A stretch of DNA of 64,000 bases from Meandrina meandrites (GCA_963693305.1 OY855913.1:17553484-17617483); one strand, 5' to 3'. Counted from the stretch's first letter, positions 14,001 to 24,737 are shown. Notes: generated by a model not told the origin, from the letters alone. Numbers and translations are program-made.

Positions 14001-17000
14001 AATCTGATCAGCTGTTGCAGAAAGCAGCTAGTCATAGCTCAAGTTTTAAATGACTTGTAAAGATTTTAATTTATAATATAAGCAGTAATTTTATTTGTGA
14101 ATTAAGCTTATTCTCTTTTATTCAAAAATGTAACTTACTCACCGATAAAGATCAATTGCTTTTGCCGTAACTGCGTAAACAAATTTGTTCGCCGACAATG
14201 TAGGTAAATGTTTCTCATGGACCAATTCAACTTGGCGTCATGCTCGTAGTCACAAAAATTGGCAACACTTTGCAACATCATTTCTTGTTCATTTCTTGTT
14301 CATTTCTTCAGTTTTTTGGCATAAATTTATATTTGGAAGCGCCATTTCATAATACGTGACTGATCAGACGCAACAATAGTTGACCGTAACATAATCTGCA
14401 GTTTCATGAAGCACAGACGAAACGCGATTGGCTAACGATGACAACACGTTCATTGTTCTCAATTTTACCACTTGCTCATTTTACACACTTGAAGTCAACC
14501 ATTGGTCTTGCAGCAGGAACACAGGCTGGAAAAGTCTTTGATAAAGGTCCCAGTAGCTCGCTATGATGCAGAATTTAAGAAAGTGTTTTGACTTTGTGAA
14601 GGCAAATTTGTAATTTTCAGTGCGGGGGATGCAACAGTGTAACTGCGGTCCAATTTGTAATAGATCGATATCGTGGAAGCACGTTGATGTTCACTGAGTC
14701 CGTTCGGCAAGTTGAATTGCTTCTCCAGCCTGTTTTAAAAAAATGAATTGGTTGCCATTCTCTAAGACACACTGCTTCTTGGATAATCCAATTTTGCAAT
14801 GAGGAAAGAAACTGAGACAGATCGAGGTGAGCAAATGTCAATGAATATTGAAATGCACAACGTATTATTCTTAGAATGTAGCTTTCTAAATGGCGCGTTC
14901 ACCGAACGGTCGACTGTTGACTGGATAAATTAAAACGTCTTCATTAAGTCAATTTATTTTATAGTTCATTTGGTTACAAGTTAGTGTAGGCATTTGTCCA
15001 CAATAAGTTCGTTAGTTGCTTTGGAATAGATTTCATTAGTCCGGCAAACGGTTAATTCAGTGAAAGTTGCAAAGCGTGTTGTAAAAATAAAGACTAAATA
15101 ATTTTGATCAAGGTGTTAGTATTGTTTTATTTAGCATCTACTGTATCTGACTAGTAAATTCAAGTATATTTTGATCAAGACACTGATGGACGCATTTTTA
15201 TTATTCAGACTGTGATCACGCCACCGTGATTAAGGGCATGATCACGGTTATCAGCTATCAAGGTGTGATCATCTCTCATCACAATTTATTCCGTGATCAC
15301 GGCATGATCACACCGTGATCACGGGTAAAAAGTTTTTACCCGTGATCACGCCCGTGATCACACCGTGACTGGGGAGGAATAAATTTGTCGTGTTGCACTG
15401 ACTGAAACAAATATCTGGTAAGAGAAATGACTTCTGGTTCGAGTTAATGGAAGGAATGAGAAATCAGAATTCCACTGTAGTAACAGACCACAATAATATT
15501 TAGGACTAAGTTAAGCCCGCCCTATTTTTCGTTGGCAGTCAAAAAAATTCATTTGTCGGCTAGTGTGTGGTAAATTCAGACAAGTCTACAACAAAGATCG
15601 GGCCTTGTCGGGCAATATCTGGCAGTACATGCTAGATCTCAAAATGGTGTGCAGTGGACCAAGACTTTTTGTTGGGGCTTGGTTGCATCACAACCAATGA
15701 GAAAGCGTTGTTGTTGTCGCAATTTTCAATGTGGCGGCCGACGACCAGGAACAAAACAAAAAATCAGCTAGTCATTGGCTGATGGCCTGACAAATTTTGA
15801 CCTGATTTGACCCCAATACCGGTAATAAAAAAAAATTATATTGGAAAAATTGGCTAGCTAGTGTACAGCAGGCTTAACATGCATGTAGCATGATGGTTTT
15901 ATGCCTGTTTGCAACCAAATAACAATAAATGCACATTTATTATAATAAATATTAAATAGCTTCACACCAACATGTTTTGTAAACATGAATATTTACCTGC
16001 TGCATCAATGCATTTCAGAAATGTATCAACTCTCTTGTCGCACTCCTCCTCGTTTTCATAAAAATATGTCCTGGCACTGTAAACTCCTTTCCTTCTGTCG
16101 GCAAACTCAATGTGGGGTTTGTACTGGGCATGCTCATCAGCTGGGTCCAATAATTCATCCTGATTTTTGCCCATGTGACCTTTAGTTTCATTTTCCGACA
16201 AGTCCTCTTCTACAGAATAATCCAAAATTGCACCAACTCCAAACTTTTCCAAATTAGAAATGACGGGCTTGATTGCCTCCTGATCTTCGCCAGCCACAAA
16301 ATGACCATAAAAAGAAGCTTTCATTAATCGTCTGAACAACTGCTTGCCAAGAACTTTTTGGCCAAGATGAAGCAGCTAGGATTAAAACACAAAAATCTCC
16401 CATCAATATTATTTATAAGAGCAGCGAGAGCAGGCTTTTGGTAAGCTGGATTTCAGATAGAACCTAGCTAGCATCATCAGTTGCTGTATCAACTTTTTAC
16501 AAGGGGAAAACTAACAGGACCAATGTAATAATCTGTAATTGGTTAATAATTATACATTTTGTAATAGCCCAATTTCAATATTTTAAAGTTCTACCTAAAA
16601 CAATAGATATCACTACAAGGCTCCGGGGAATAAACCCCACAAACTCTATAGTTTATTCCTCGGATCCTCGTGCTGAGGTCTATTGTTTTAAGCTGAATTT
16701 TAATATATCTAAATCTTGGGCTTTTAGTTGTATACGAGCTGTATTGTCTGTATTTCAAAAAGTACAATGCTATATTTGTACAATTTATTCCACATAGATA
16801 ATTTTGCATAAGATGTAAGGTATAAATGAGAGTTATTGTTCTAATAAAATTGTCTTGAATCTGTAGGAGTTGACTGTACTGTCTACACGTCAAGTTCCAC
16901 TAACAATGTAATATTATTTTTGTGCTGTGTTGGGAAAAAAGTAAAAAACACTCAGTTTACATTAAATGTGAACTGAGTGTTTTTAAGACGGAATCCACCA

Positions 17001-19672
17001 GGAAGTTGAGTAATGTTTAAGTTGGACAGAGTTCAAGTACCTGAATAATTTTAATCCTAAATATTGTGTTATTTTCTACCCTATATAAAAGGTAAAGATG
17101 TAAGTAATTGTCTGTGATAACACCAACATCAATTTCTTATCAGAGTCTGGAGACTGTGTGTTAGATTGCGTGACCAGCATATGACTGTGGCTGATCATCA
17201 GCTGATATAATACCTTTTATTTTGGTTTCCTGAAATGGCTGTTTTGAAATTAAGGCCACTTTATTTTTCATGAAACATGATCTAAATATTGAGACTGATA
17301 CAAACTCAGCCTTGCACTTAGCTAGGACTACATCAGATCAATAAAATGTATGAATTTAATGCTGATGTGACATGAAGCCGTCAAATGCAGATGGATTTAG
17401 CCATTGAAATGTTTGCATTCCCAGGCTACAATGTACATGTGTTCTCTTTGACACAAAAACAGAATAACCACTTAAGATGGATTTAAGGTGGCTCATAACA
17501 GTTTAGTCAGAATTAGACAGGCCCGTTTATGGTGTTCTATCGTAGCTATACCAATAATTTTTAGAAAAATCTTTTAGTACAAACTTGTACAAGTTTTACC
17601 AATGAACAAATTTAGGTCATTCTGACGTCAAAATTCGTTGCCATGGCAACGTCATATGAGGTCAAAGATACCCTATTTTGGACCTTTCGAGGCTAATAAC
17701 TCAAAAACTACTCGGTGAAAGTTCTTGTTTTTGATATATTTTTATCTAACTGACAAAAGAAAAAGTTTTGCAAATTTTTAAAAAAATCCGTAGGTAGGAT
17801 TCGAAGCTGCGCTATTTTTTCACTAATTTAAGGTGGCTCGGAACCCTACCTACAGAATTTTTTTAAACATTGTTAGATTGTTTGTTTTGTCCAATAAACA
17901 AAAATATATGAAAAACAAAAACTTTCACCATCTAGCTTTTAAGTTATTAGCCTCAAACAGTAAAAAATAAGGTATCTTTGACCTCATATAATGTTGCCAT
18001 GGCAACGAATTTTGACGTCATAGCAACTAAAATTTGTTAATTAGTAAAACTTTTACAAAGTTGTCCTAAAAGTTTTACCTCAACGTTATTGGTGTAGCTG
18101 CAATAGAATACCAAAGATGGGAATATCTAAACCCCTTCGAGCCACCTTAATTAAACAACTGGTGGAAAAAATATTTGCTTAACAAAATGTGTGGGTGCAA
18201 AATTCCCATGTTTGGGGGTGTGCAACATTCCACAAGGAAGGGAATGTCAACAGTTGTAAACTTGACCTTTTTGCCTCAAAACCCATTGTCTGTTATCAGC
18301 ATGATTTCAGAAGATTTTGTAACCTGTAATCTGCAATTATGTAATCTTGTAAGTATCAGAAATAACATTGTTGTGTGATTTTAGACATCAATGCAGCCAC
18401 TTTGGCGATAAGGAACTTAACCCAGAGATAATTCCTCGTGTTCGCAGAGTCCATATTTCGTTCAGACCAAACAAGACAGGAATCAAATTTCAGAGAGAAA
18501 ATAAATTGTCCTTTTGCTAAAGAAAACATCATTAAAAATGCTTGTTTTGGGGATCTTGACCAGTGCGGGAACCGGAATATTTTAAAATTTAATAACTTCT
18601 AGATAGTCATATAAAAAGCTTTTGTAGTTATTATTTCGGGGATGTGAAACAGGGATAACAATTTGAGACAACTGGGTAAATTATCCTAGACGACAAGACA
18701 ACTAATGGAGGAATTTAAAATTAGCTACATTGTAGGTACATGTATTAGCATATTTTTGCGACGAGTGAAAATTGTGCAACAGTTTCTCGCTCGCTGGACG
18801 AAAACTGAAATTGATTTTCTAAGTGGAACCACCAGATCTCACAACGGATAGAAGAACGGCATTTGAAACATTTTGGCTCAAATAGAAGATTCAGAGCGAA
18901 AGGAAACGAAACAGTCAATGCTAATCGCATGCACTTCCTGGCTGTGTCGTAATCAAGAAATCAAGACAGATCTTCACGTAGCGGAAAATCGATTCGTCTG
19001 AGTATTTTCAAAAGTGGAACAAAGCAAATTTGCAACAACTTTAATACTCTGAACTGTAAAATGAATGGTCCAGCGCTAAGTATGTGCGAAAGTTTGTAAA
19101 CAGTTTGATAAACTAATAAACAACGTAATTTCCTGGGGCAGATGTAAGGGTCTGGCTCTGCACGATTAGAATACTGAAATATTTTGTGGAAATGTGTCCA
19201 AAACCATTGATATTTGTCTGTCTTTAGCTAAATGTCACGTAAGCCACCGTCAGATGTTCTTTGGTATAAAATTATTATTCCTAACTTGTGAAAACACCGA
19301 CGCTAGCCGATGTAAGGTTACGTAATTTCGCAGGTAGTAGAAAATCTTAAAATAACGTTTACTAACCTCTTTGTTTCTGTTCACCAGAAAGTCGAAGGAA
19401 CATAGTCTAAAGATGGCAAGCGCTCGAATAATTTCCCAAGAAGTTTTCGATCGGAACGCAATATTTCCGTCGTTGAAGCTGAATCCACGAAGCGTTTGCT
19501 CTGAATTTATAGCGGCGTTCTGATCCCTTTCGGGTGAAACTGTTGTTGTTCTAGAAACTTCAGCTACACTGTGACTACTGCTTCTTGTTAGGAATAACAA
19601 CGATCGAACAGCATTTGGCGATGGTCTGTTAAAAAGAAGTTTTGATCTCAGAGACCTGACACTACTCGCCAT
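5042..19672 (-). CDS. PRODH: Proline dehydrogenase 1, mitochondrial (11 exons, complete)
   Basis: This enzyme oxidises L-proline to pyrroline-5-carboxylate with FAD, at the inner mitochondrial membrane, passing electrons to ubiquinone. Exons (minus strand): 19672-19367, 16375-15997, 12066-12002, 11787-11656, 10993-10932, 10607-10523, 9947-9855, 9256-9110, 8444-8173, 7636-7548, 5250-5042. All introns are GT-AG and the phases join into 612 codons, close to the human enzyme (about 600). The start is the ATG at 19672 (AAC-ATG-G context); the longer reading frame above it opens only with GTG. The N-terminus is Arg/Ser-rich without acidic residues, as in a mitochondrial presequence. Family motifs seen: ASNDGF (231-236), [10 protein letters not shown] (385-394), KLVRGAY (446-452), GQLLGM in exon 10, and YLSRRAMEN (565-573), whose Arg pair (568-569) binds the proline carboxylate in this family. 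Exons 5-6 encode a canonical EF-hand loop (310-321). Identification is secure; PRODH2 is less likely from the exon 1-2 sequence. Confidence 0.96.
5461..6478. mobile_element. TTAA-flanked (piggyBac-type) non-autonomous element in PRODH intron 10
   Basis: The ends are perfect inverted repeats (ACACGGAGCGAGCC / GGCTCGCTCCGTGT), and TTAA lies directly outside both (5457-5460 and 6479-6482), the piggyBac target signature. The 1,018-bp interior has no transposase ORF. It sits between PRODH exons 10 and 11. Confidence 0.8.
6662..7500. mobile_element. MITE with 22-bp terminal inverted repeats in PRODH intron 10
   Basis: The left end is GGGCCAATTCGCACTAGCGG and the right end is its complement with one mismatch. 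TAT occurs on both outer flanks and may be the target duplication. The interior repeats words such as ACAAGTGCGA but has no transposase. A detached end of the same family is at 46935-47019. Confidence 0.8.
7637..8172. other. PRODH intron 9
   Basis: AT-rich intron sequence. A short imperfect foldback around 7690-7830 is possible, but nothing else was recognised. Confidence 0.6.
8955..9075 (-). mobile_element. Decayed tRNA-derived SINE head in PRODH intron 8
   Basis: On the minus strand this aligns with the tRNA-like head of the SINEs at 20559-20811 and 11150-11470: an A-box region (ATGGTTTCTTAATTATGG) and a B-box-like GGTTTCAGTCC followed by TGGCTAGGG. It is strongly diverged and lacks the SINE body. 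Confidence 0.6.
9257..9854. other. PRODH intron 7
   Basis: AT-rich intron with no repeat or RNA gene recognised. Confidence 0.6.
10213..10357. mobile_element. MITE, AGTGATTTTATT family, copy 2 (PRODH intron 6)
   Basis: The left end is AGTGATTTTATTTAACCC and the right end TTTCACGGGTTAAGTAAAAC, inverted relative to each other. The interior word AAACTAAACAAAAGAAAACA is shared with the copy at 56788-56890. Confidence 0.75.
11150..11470 (-). mobile_element. tRNA-derived SINE, full-length copy (PRODH intron 4)
   Basis: Read on the minus strand it begins GGAGGTGCGGTAGCCTAATG (A box), then has the B box GGTTCGAGCCC. The body contains ACACTTTACTCTCA, GGGTACCGGCGAATTTACTG and GATGGACTAGCATCCCATCC. 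The body matches the SINE at 20559-20811, with an extra segment after the GATGGACTAGC word. RNA polymerase III boxes are present. Confidence 0.85.
12149..12262 (+). pseudogene. LINE reverse-transcriptase C-terminal fragment
   Basis: An open stretch reads [20 protein letters not shown] followed by [14 protein letters not shown]. This pattern ([28 protein letters not shown]) is typical of the region after the RT domain in CR1/Jockey-like non-LTR retrotransposons. It is cut at both ends and lies antisense in PRODH intron 2, just upstream of exon 3. Confidence 0.7.
12554..12892. mobile_element. Short GATCAC-rich MITE, internally deleted derivative
   Basis: The ends are CCCCTAGT and ACTGGGG, with repeated TGATCACG words inside both ends. 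The 12570-12790 stretch is closely similar to the reverse complement of 15046-15240, the right part of the larger element at 13229-15377. It therefore looks like a deletion derivative of that element. Length is about 340 bp. Confidence 0.75.
12950..13125 (-). mobile_element. SINE body fragment (PRODH intron 2)
   Basis: It contains CTAGGAGTATTTAGACTACT, CTGGATGGAGTGATAGTCCA and TCACAGGGTTAC, matching the body of the SINE at 11150-11470 in the same orientation. The tRNA-like head is missing. Confidence 0.75.
13229..15377. mobile_element. 2.1-kb element with palindromic GTGATCAC subterminal repeats
   Basis: The left end is CCCCAGTAAAAATATTTTGT and the right end ...GTGACTGGGG. Within about 200 bp of each end there are many GTGATCAC / TGATCACG words in both orientations, including a near-perfect GTGATCACGGGTAAAAA foldback at 15315-15350. 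No transposase was recognised; the best interior frame is 70 codons (13720-13932, plus). No clear target duplication was seen. It lies in PRODH intron 2. Confidence 0.7.
15515..15873. mobile_element. Possible TTAA-flanked short element
   Basis: TTAAGCCCGC at 15511 and GCAGGCTTAA ending at 15877 form a short inverted pair with TTAA outside. Inside, GGCTAGTGTGTGG on the left and CTAGCTAGTGTACAG on the right resemble each other only weakly. Confidence 0.35.
16564..16730. mobile_element. Foldback MITE, AGCCCAATTTC family, copy 1 (PRODH intron 1)
   Basis: It is nearly self-complementary over its whole length: AGCCCAATTTCAATATTTTA at the left and TTAATATATCTAAATCTTGG at the right, with ACAATAGA...TCTATTGT and GGCTCCGGGGAATAAA words inside. 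The second copy is at 48111-48268. Confidence 0.75.
16943..16986. repeat. Isolated hairpin
   Basis: AAAACACTCAGTTTACA and TGTGAACTGAGTGTTTT form a stem of about 17 bp with one mismatch and a 5-nt loop. It is too short for a typical microRNA precursor, so it is reported only as a structure. Confidence 0.6.
17487..18146. mobile_element. TTAA-flanked foldback pair (GGTGGCTC family) in PRODH intron 1
   Basis: TTAA-GGTGGCTC occurs at 17483 and 17828, and GAGCCACC-TTAA ends at 18150. The right part (17832-18146, 315 bp) is a complete piggyBac-type MITE with TTAA on both sides. The left part (17487-17827) is an inverted, diverged copy of it: both contain TTGCCATGGCAACG, GACCTCATAT and GTTATTAGCC in opposite orientation. 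Confidence 0.8.
18151..19366. other. Rest of PRODH intron 1
   Basis: No repeat, RNA gene or conserved frame was recognised. Confidence 0.55.
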
Positions 19673-20544
19673 GTTGAACGTAAACGTGCGGCTCAGACTG
19701 CGGGTCAATGAGGTTGGCACATTTGTATTGTTGGCGCGACTTTCGCGCGCGTGTGACTAAAAAACCTGCTTTTCAGGTTTCATCGGGCATGCAAAGCGTC
19801 CATAGATTACAGATGTTAATTACAAATGCAATTTTTACAGTGTAATTTTTAATATTTTTAAACATCTTTTCGCTTGTTTGCCGACAAAAAAACTACATAA
19901 TTAGAAAGCAAGTAATTTTAAGCTTATATTTTTGTAGTAAAAAGACATGAATTAGATATATGTAACTCATTAATTATGGATACGCGTTTGACTAAATTAC
20001 GTGCGATTTGTGACGATCTATACATCTCAAAAAACTTGAATTGAAGAAAAACTTGTATACAACCAGTTGGCTTAAATTTTATGTATACCAAAGAGGGCCA
20101 ATATTTTTTGGAGTTGCGTTAAAATTATAGAATTTCAGAAGCCGTTCGACATACCCGGCGAATTGAACCTCAGTGCGGGATGCCACGAAAAAACAGCCTT
20201 GAATTTAATACTTGCATTTTAAACGTAATCACCAGTAATTCTCGTCTAATCCTCACTGTCAATAACTTGTTGAAACGGCTTGACATTTAAATAGTAGAAT
20301 ATTTTATTTATAAATGCCATACGAGCTTGTCTTGCCATGAAAACACCACAATATTTCTTGAAATAAAATGTCTAAGAAACTGCAAATACTTTCAAGCTTC
20401 AAATGAGCCATCAATCATAATCATAATCATCTGTAATTTTTACCTTTTTTCTATTTTTATTTTTTATTTGCAATTTTAACTATTTAATAATTTATCTAAA
20501 AACTTTTACTGCGTCTACGAGTCTAAGAGTGAATTTATAGTTAA
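19673..20544. promoter_or_regulatory. PRODH upstream region
   Basis: The first 90 bp above the start codon are CpG-rich (TTGGCGCGACTTTCGCGCGC at 19731-19750), as in many broad animal promoters. Beyond that the DNA is AT-rich with no TATA box I would defend. The transcription start is not determined. Confidence 0.4.
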
Positions 20545-20558
20545 TTACCATGGGCGGA

Positions 20559-20811
20559 GACGTGGGAGGCGCGGTGGCCTAATGGTTAGTGCGCTGGACT
20601 CCGGATCGAACAGTCAGGGTTTGAGCCCTGGCTGGGGCACTGCGTTGTGTTCTTGAGCAAGACACTTTACTCTCATAGTGCCTCTCTCCACCCAGGTATA
20701 TAAATGGGTACCGGCGAATTTACTGCTGGGGGTATAACCCTGCGATGGACTAGCAGAAACCGGGATAAGCTCCGGCTTGATGGGCCCCTTGGCCCGTAAG
20801 CAGACTTTACC
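20559..20811 (+). mobile_element. tRNA-derived SINE with intact target duplication
   Basis: The head GAGGCGCGGTGGCCTAATGG (A box) is followed by GGTTTGAGCCC (B box), then a SINE body with AAGACACTTTACTCTCA and GGGTACCGGCGAATTTAC. The 14-bp repeat TTACCATGGGCGGA flanks it exactly (20545-20558 and 20812-20825). The intact duplication suggests a young insertion. Without the body it could be mistaken for a tRNA gene. Confidence 0.9.
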
Positions 20812-20956
20812 TTACCATGGGCGGATAGACCGGATTTGCGCCACCACCACTCATTTGGTATCACTGGCATTATTTTCATGTACTTAATTAAATTTATATC
20901 ATCTTGTTTTGATTCACGTGTCAAACGTTATCAATATAATTGATTTTTTGATATGT

Positions 20957-21055
20957 GTTTACTTTTTTCAGTATTAGTTAATTTGTTGCACGCTTTTGCA
21001 ATACGGTAGCACATTTACAACAATGCAAATAAAGCTTGTTGTTGTTGTTGGTATT
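20957..21055 (+). repeat. Retrotransposon 3'-end-like remnant
   Basis: TTTGTTGCACGCTTTTGCAA is followed by AATAAAGCTTGTTGTTGTTG, a poly(A)-signal plus short-repeat tail of the kind found at the 3' ends of some LINEs. It lies outside the SINE target duplication, so it is a separate insertion. Confidence 0.45.
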
Positions 21056-21059
21056 ATAT

Positions 21060-21835
21060 AGATCGCCACTAGCCTAATTGTTAAATAGTGACACAACCAA
21101 AAAAAATTCATGGATGAACCCGATGAATGTCTATTAAACTAAATAAATATGGAAAACAAGTACTGCAGACGATGGTACGAACTGACTGTGGTCTTCACGA
21201 GGGGTTGATTAAATTTGTCATCGCTCCGTTAAGAGGGGTCCTTCTTAACTACAGATCTATAGCAGTTGCTAAGGAAAAGCTGAAACGATTTTTATTGGCA
21301 AGCCATTTTGGAGGAAACACCTGCTAAAATTGACATTGCGCGCGCATAACTAGTGTCAGTCCCAAACCGCGCGTTAGAATTTAAAATCCTTAAAACTTGA
21401 AGGAAAGAGGGAAGAGTGTTGTTTTTTTTTTGTTTTTTTTTTAAGAATCAGAGATAACGTAGCCCTGTTTATAATCATGCGTATGGAATTTCCGTTTACA
21501 CGTAAGAAAGGAGCGCTACTGAAGAAAGTCTGAAAATACGGGTGTTTATTACGTCATAACTTTTACAATAATGCAAATTTTATACCCATACGAAGCAGTA
21601 AACATTTGGACGTTCTTTATCTACTGGCACTGGTTTTAATTTTCAGTTTTAGGTTTTTTTCTATTCTGGTCACGTGAATTGTCAGTTATGGCCGTGATTT
21701 GAAATTGAACAAACTTCTGATCATGGTAAAAGCTTATCCGTAGGAGGTGTAATTTCCAAAATATGACAGTGAGATACCTTACTTAGCAACAACTAGTAGT
21801 TAGGATGGACCCCCCCCCCCCCCCCCTTAACTAAT
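21060..21835. other. Intergenic, no gene recognised
   Basis: It holds T runs near 21420-21440 and a 17-nt C tract at 21810-21826, with no recognisable frame. Confidence 0.5.
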
Positions 21836-21837
21836 TA

Positions 21838-22090
21838 ACAATTAGACTGCGATCGAGCCCCAGTTTTCTATGAACGAATAGTCAAAGACGCGCAGCCGAG
21901 TTGACTATCGCTCATAGAAAATGAGGGCGAGTAGTCTAATTGTTTGTATGGGAAATCAAATGGTGACGAGTTAAATTAGGAAATAATTTCACGCGCGTTT
22001 TGTCAAAATTCTCATAATTTCCCGAGCTTAAGGCGAGGGAAATTATTAGAATTTTGACAAAACGCAAGTGAAAGTTTTTCCTAATTTCAC
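21838..22090. repeat. Two adjacent foldbacks
   Basis: First, CAATTAGACTGCGATCGAGC pairs with its complement near 21926-21945 (GAGTAGTCTAATTG, with TTTTCTATGA...TCATAGAAAA inside). Second, GCGTTTTGTCAAAATTCT (about 21997) pairs with AGAATTTTGACAAAACGC (about 22052), around GAGCTTAAGGCGA. Both look like short foldback elements. Confidence 0.65.
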
Positions 22091-22334
22091 GAGTGTAGCA
22101 TCTGATTACCTCTTAATATTATGTTACATGTAGGTCTGCCAACCATCTGCCAACGACCTTTTGTTTACAGACGACCAACCCACCACCGCAAAAGTCGTCC
22201 TTTTATCTCCCTTACTCCTTTTTGCATACGCAAAACAGTCCTGGACCAAAGCTAGCAGTGAGCTAGGCTACGTGCAGTCCATCCTTTTTTCTTAGTTTGT
22301 TAAGCGTGAAACAAAATAAGGCGCCTGAGGGAAA

Positions 22335-22372
22335 ATGGCCGCGCGAAATCTTAGGCATTTCGCGCGGCCATT
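22335..22372. repeat. GC-rich perfect hairpin
   Basis: ATGGCCGCGCGAAAT and ATTTCGCGCGGCCAT flank a 7-nt loop (CTTAGGC). The flanks carry no obvious function. Confidence 0.65.
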
Positions 22373-23355
22373 CATTTCCCGCAAGCGCAGATTTCGTGCA
22401 CGGCTTTTATTCTACAAGCGCTTTATTTCGCTCCCAGGAGGGTACTCCTTTACTGGGATAATACGGAGTAACTCCGCTCGAAAAGGGATTCCACGCGCGA
22501 TTTGGAGAATACAAAGAGAAGGGAACAACAGCTCCTGACCCACCAAACAGTAAATTCATTTTAAGTATTTTTGATTTATTTGTATTGAATAACAACTTGG
22601 CGGCTCGGTAGATATCTACCACTAGCCACCGACATTGAGGTTAATAGTTTTTTTAGTATATACTAAAACAGTTAGATAATATAACCCAAAAAGGATTGTT
22701 TTTAACTCATTTATTCCTGTCAACGACTACAGTTTTCGAGGGCGTCAGTTGCTCAGCCGGAGGTGACTAGCAAGGATATCCGGTGTTTAAGTAGCCAACG
22801 CGCCAACAACGCTATAAACTGTTTCAGTATATACTGAAAGGGGTTATTTAACTGAAAAATTAAGAAAAGAGATGTGGTAACCCTTCTGTAGGCCAATGGA
22901 ACGGTTACCTTCAGTTTGGACCTCGGAGCGGAGCCTCCCCGTATAAGGCCATCCCCTTTTTTTTCTCTGTTTAGCGTCGTCCGACCGACCCAGATTTTCG
23001 CGTTTAGGTTATGCAGAAGGCAATGACACATTATTTCAAACAAATGTCACTCACATCCACACATAATAAACGTTCGAACTGGATCTAAGACGATGTTATT
23101 TAGATTTTACAGAAGACCCCTGAAAAGGTACCATATTTCATATTTTTTTAAGTGGCTAAAATCTTTTCTTTCCCCCTTAGAGGTACCACTGTAAACTCTT
23201 GCACTGTTGAAAACGAACTTAAATTTTCAAGGACCACCGTGACAAAATAGAAGTACCGGATCCTCTCACTGTAGAAGATCTAATCAGCTATAACAAAATA
23301 GTAAACGAAGATAAGCAAAGCTGGTTATACAGTATGGAAATTATTCCAAACCTGT
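22373..23355. other. Intergenic, no gene recognised
   Basis: Short frames only. AGTATATACTAAA (22657) and AGTATATACTGAA (22827) are similar short palindromic words 170 bp apart. Confidence 0.5.
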
Positions 23356-23359
23356 TTAA

Positions 23360-23993
23360 AGGAGAAGTTCACTCCAGAATGGCCATTTATTTTCTTTACG
23401 CCAATAAAACGTTTATACAAAAATATGTTATTCACCAAAATTTCAGCATCCAACGAGCGCTAAATCCCTACGAAATCTTTCTCTAAAGTAGCCCAAAATT
23501 CGACAACTGAACGCCGCCATCTTGGAGCCAGTAATGTATGCGTGACGTCAAAGAGTTCAGCCTGAAGTTTAGCGGGAAAATTTAAATACTCGAAACTCCT
23601 TGTTTCTTTGAAGTGGCTTTTGTTTGTCAAAATGCCTGTCTGAAAGGAAAGAAAAGGTGAAAGGTTTTTTTGTATCTCTTGGAGATCTGTTTGAGAAACA
23701 TGGAGCTGCACAAACAGGCATTTTGACAAACAAAAGCCACTACAAAGAAACAAGGAGTTTCGAGTATTTAAATTTTCCCGCTAAACTTCAGGCTGAACTC
23801 TTTGACGTCACGCATACATTACTAGCTTCAAGATGGCGGCGTTCAGTTGTCGAATTTTGGGCTACTTTAGAGAAAGATTTCGTAGGGATCTAGCGCTCGT
23901 TGGATGCTGAAATTTTGGTGAATAACATATTTTTGTATAAACGTTTTATTGGCGTAAAGAAAATAAATGGCCATTCTGGAGTGAACTTCTCCT
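23360..23993. mobile_element. TTAA-flanked foldback with ~300-bp arms
   Basis: It starts AGGAGAAGTTCACTCC and ends in its exact complement, with TTAA outside both ends (23356-23359 and 23994-23997). The arms are near-identical in opposite orientation across a spacer of about 65 bp, which yields two matching open frames (23753-23460 and 23624-23893) that share sequence only because of the repeat. It is piggyBac-type and non-autonomous. Confidence 0.85.
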
Positions 23994-24352
23994 TTAATCA
24001 GTATGGGAACATATTCCCATAATCAGCCTTGCTTGTCTTCTTTTATTGTTACCAACAGTAAAAGAAACCAAGCCACTCAAAATCTTTCAGCGCGGGCCCT
24101 GATAGATGATTATCACCACTTTGATTGTCGGATTGTTGAGAACGTTGAATCGTTTATTCGGACCTAGGCTATATTGTTATTCGTAGACTGTTCGCAGTGA
24201 TCACTGCTGCAAATAGAAAGGAGAAGAAATCAGGTCGAGACTGACGAAATATTGGAAATATATTATAGTTCAATCCAAACCGTACGGTCAGCCTTTCTGT
24301 CTTTTAGTTGGTTCTGTATTTACTTGAATGTTCGCCTCTCTCAAATAATCGT

Positions 24353-24371
24353 CCCCCCCCCCCCCCCCCCC
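24353..24371 (+). repeat. Poly-C tract (19 nt)
   Basis: One of several long C/G homopolymers; others are at 21810-21826, 24642-24654, 24664-24680, 48063-48075, 49680-49695, 52639-52662 (G), 57195-57214 and 60898-60919 (G). Confidence 0.9.
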
Positions 24372-24737
24372 TCACCTGACCTGCCTGAAATAATCACCCA
24401 TCTCTCTCTATCTCCGTTTTCGTTAGTCCCCTTCCTGTAAAGTTTTAAAAATTTACAACTGGGATAGGAATGACTCCAGCTCTGACGCCGAGGATATCGG
24501 CACAGTCAATTAGCCAAGAGACAAGTCGAGACCACTTAAAAAAACTCATGTTTAGTTAATTGATGTAATTATTTGCAATTAAATGGGATAATAAAACATA
24601 GTACTTACGTTACTACCTGCAGCAAGCAATATTTGCAATAACCCCCCCCCCCCCGATTTATTGCCCCCCCCCCCCCCCCCAGAATAACACCCTCGTTTGG
24701 TGCAATAAATAAAAAAATAATCGCCCCCACCTTTTAA

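Noticed and set aside
19673..19720. Longer PRODH N-terminus (16 extra residues)
   Set aside because: The extension begins with GTG; the ATG at 19672 has a strong context and gives a length close to the family.
20571..20645. A tRNA gene
   Set aside because: The A and B boxes are followed by a SINE body and flanked by a 14-bp target duplication, and no tRNA cloverleaf with a proper acceptor stem is evident.
23460..23893. Two matching ~95-codon proteins
   Set aside because: They are mirror copies created by the foldback at 23360-23993, not paralogous genes.
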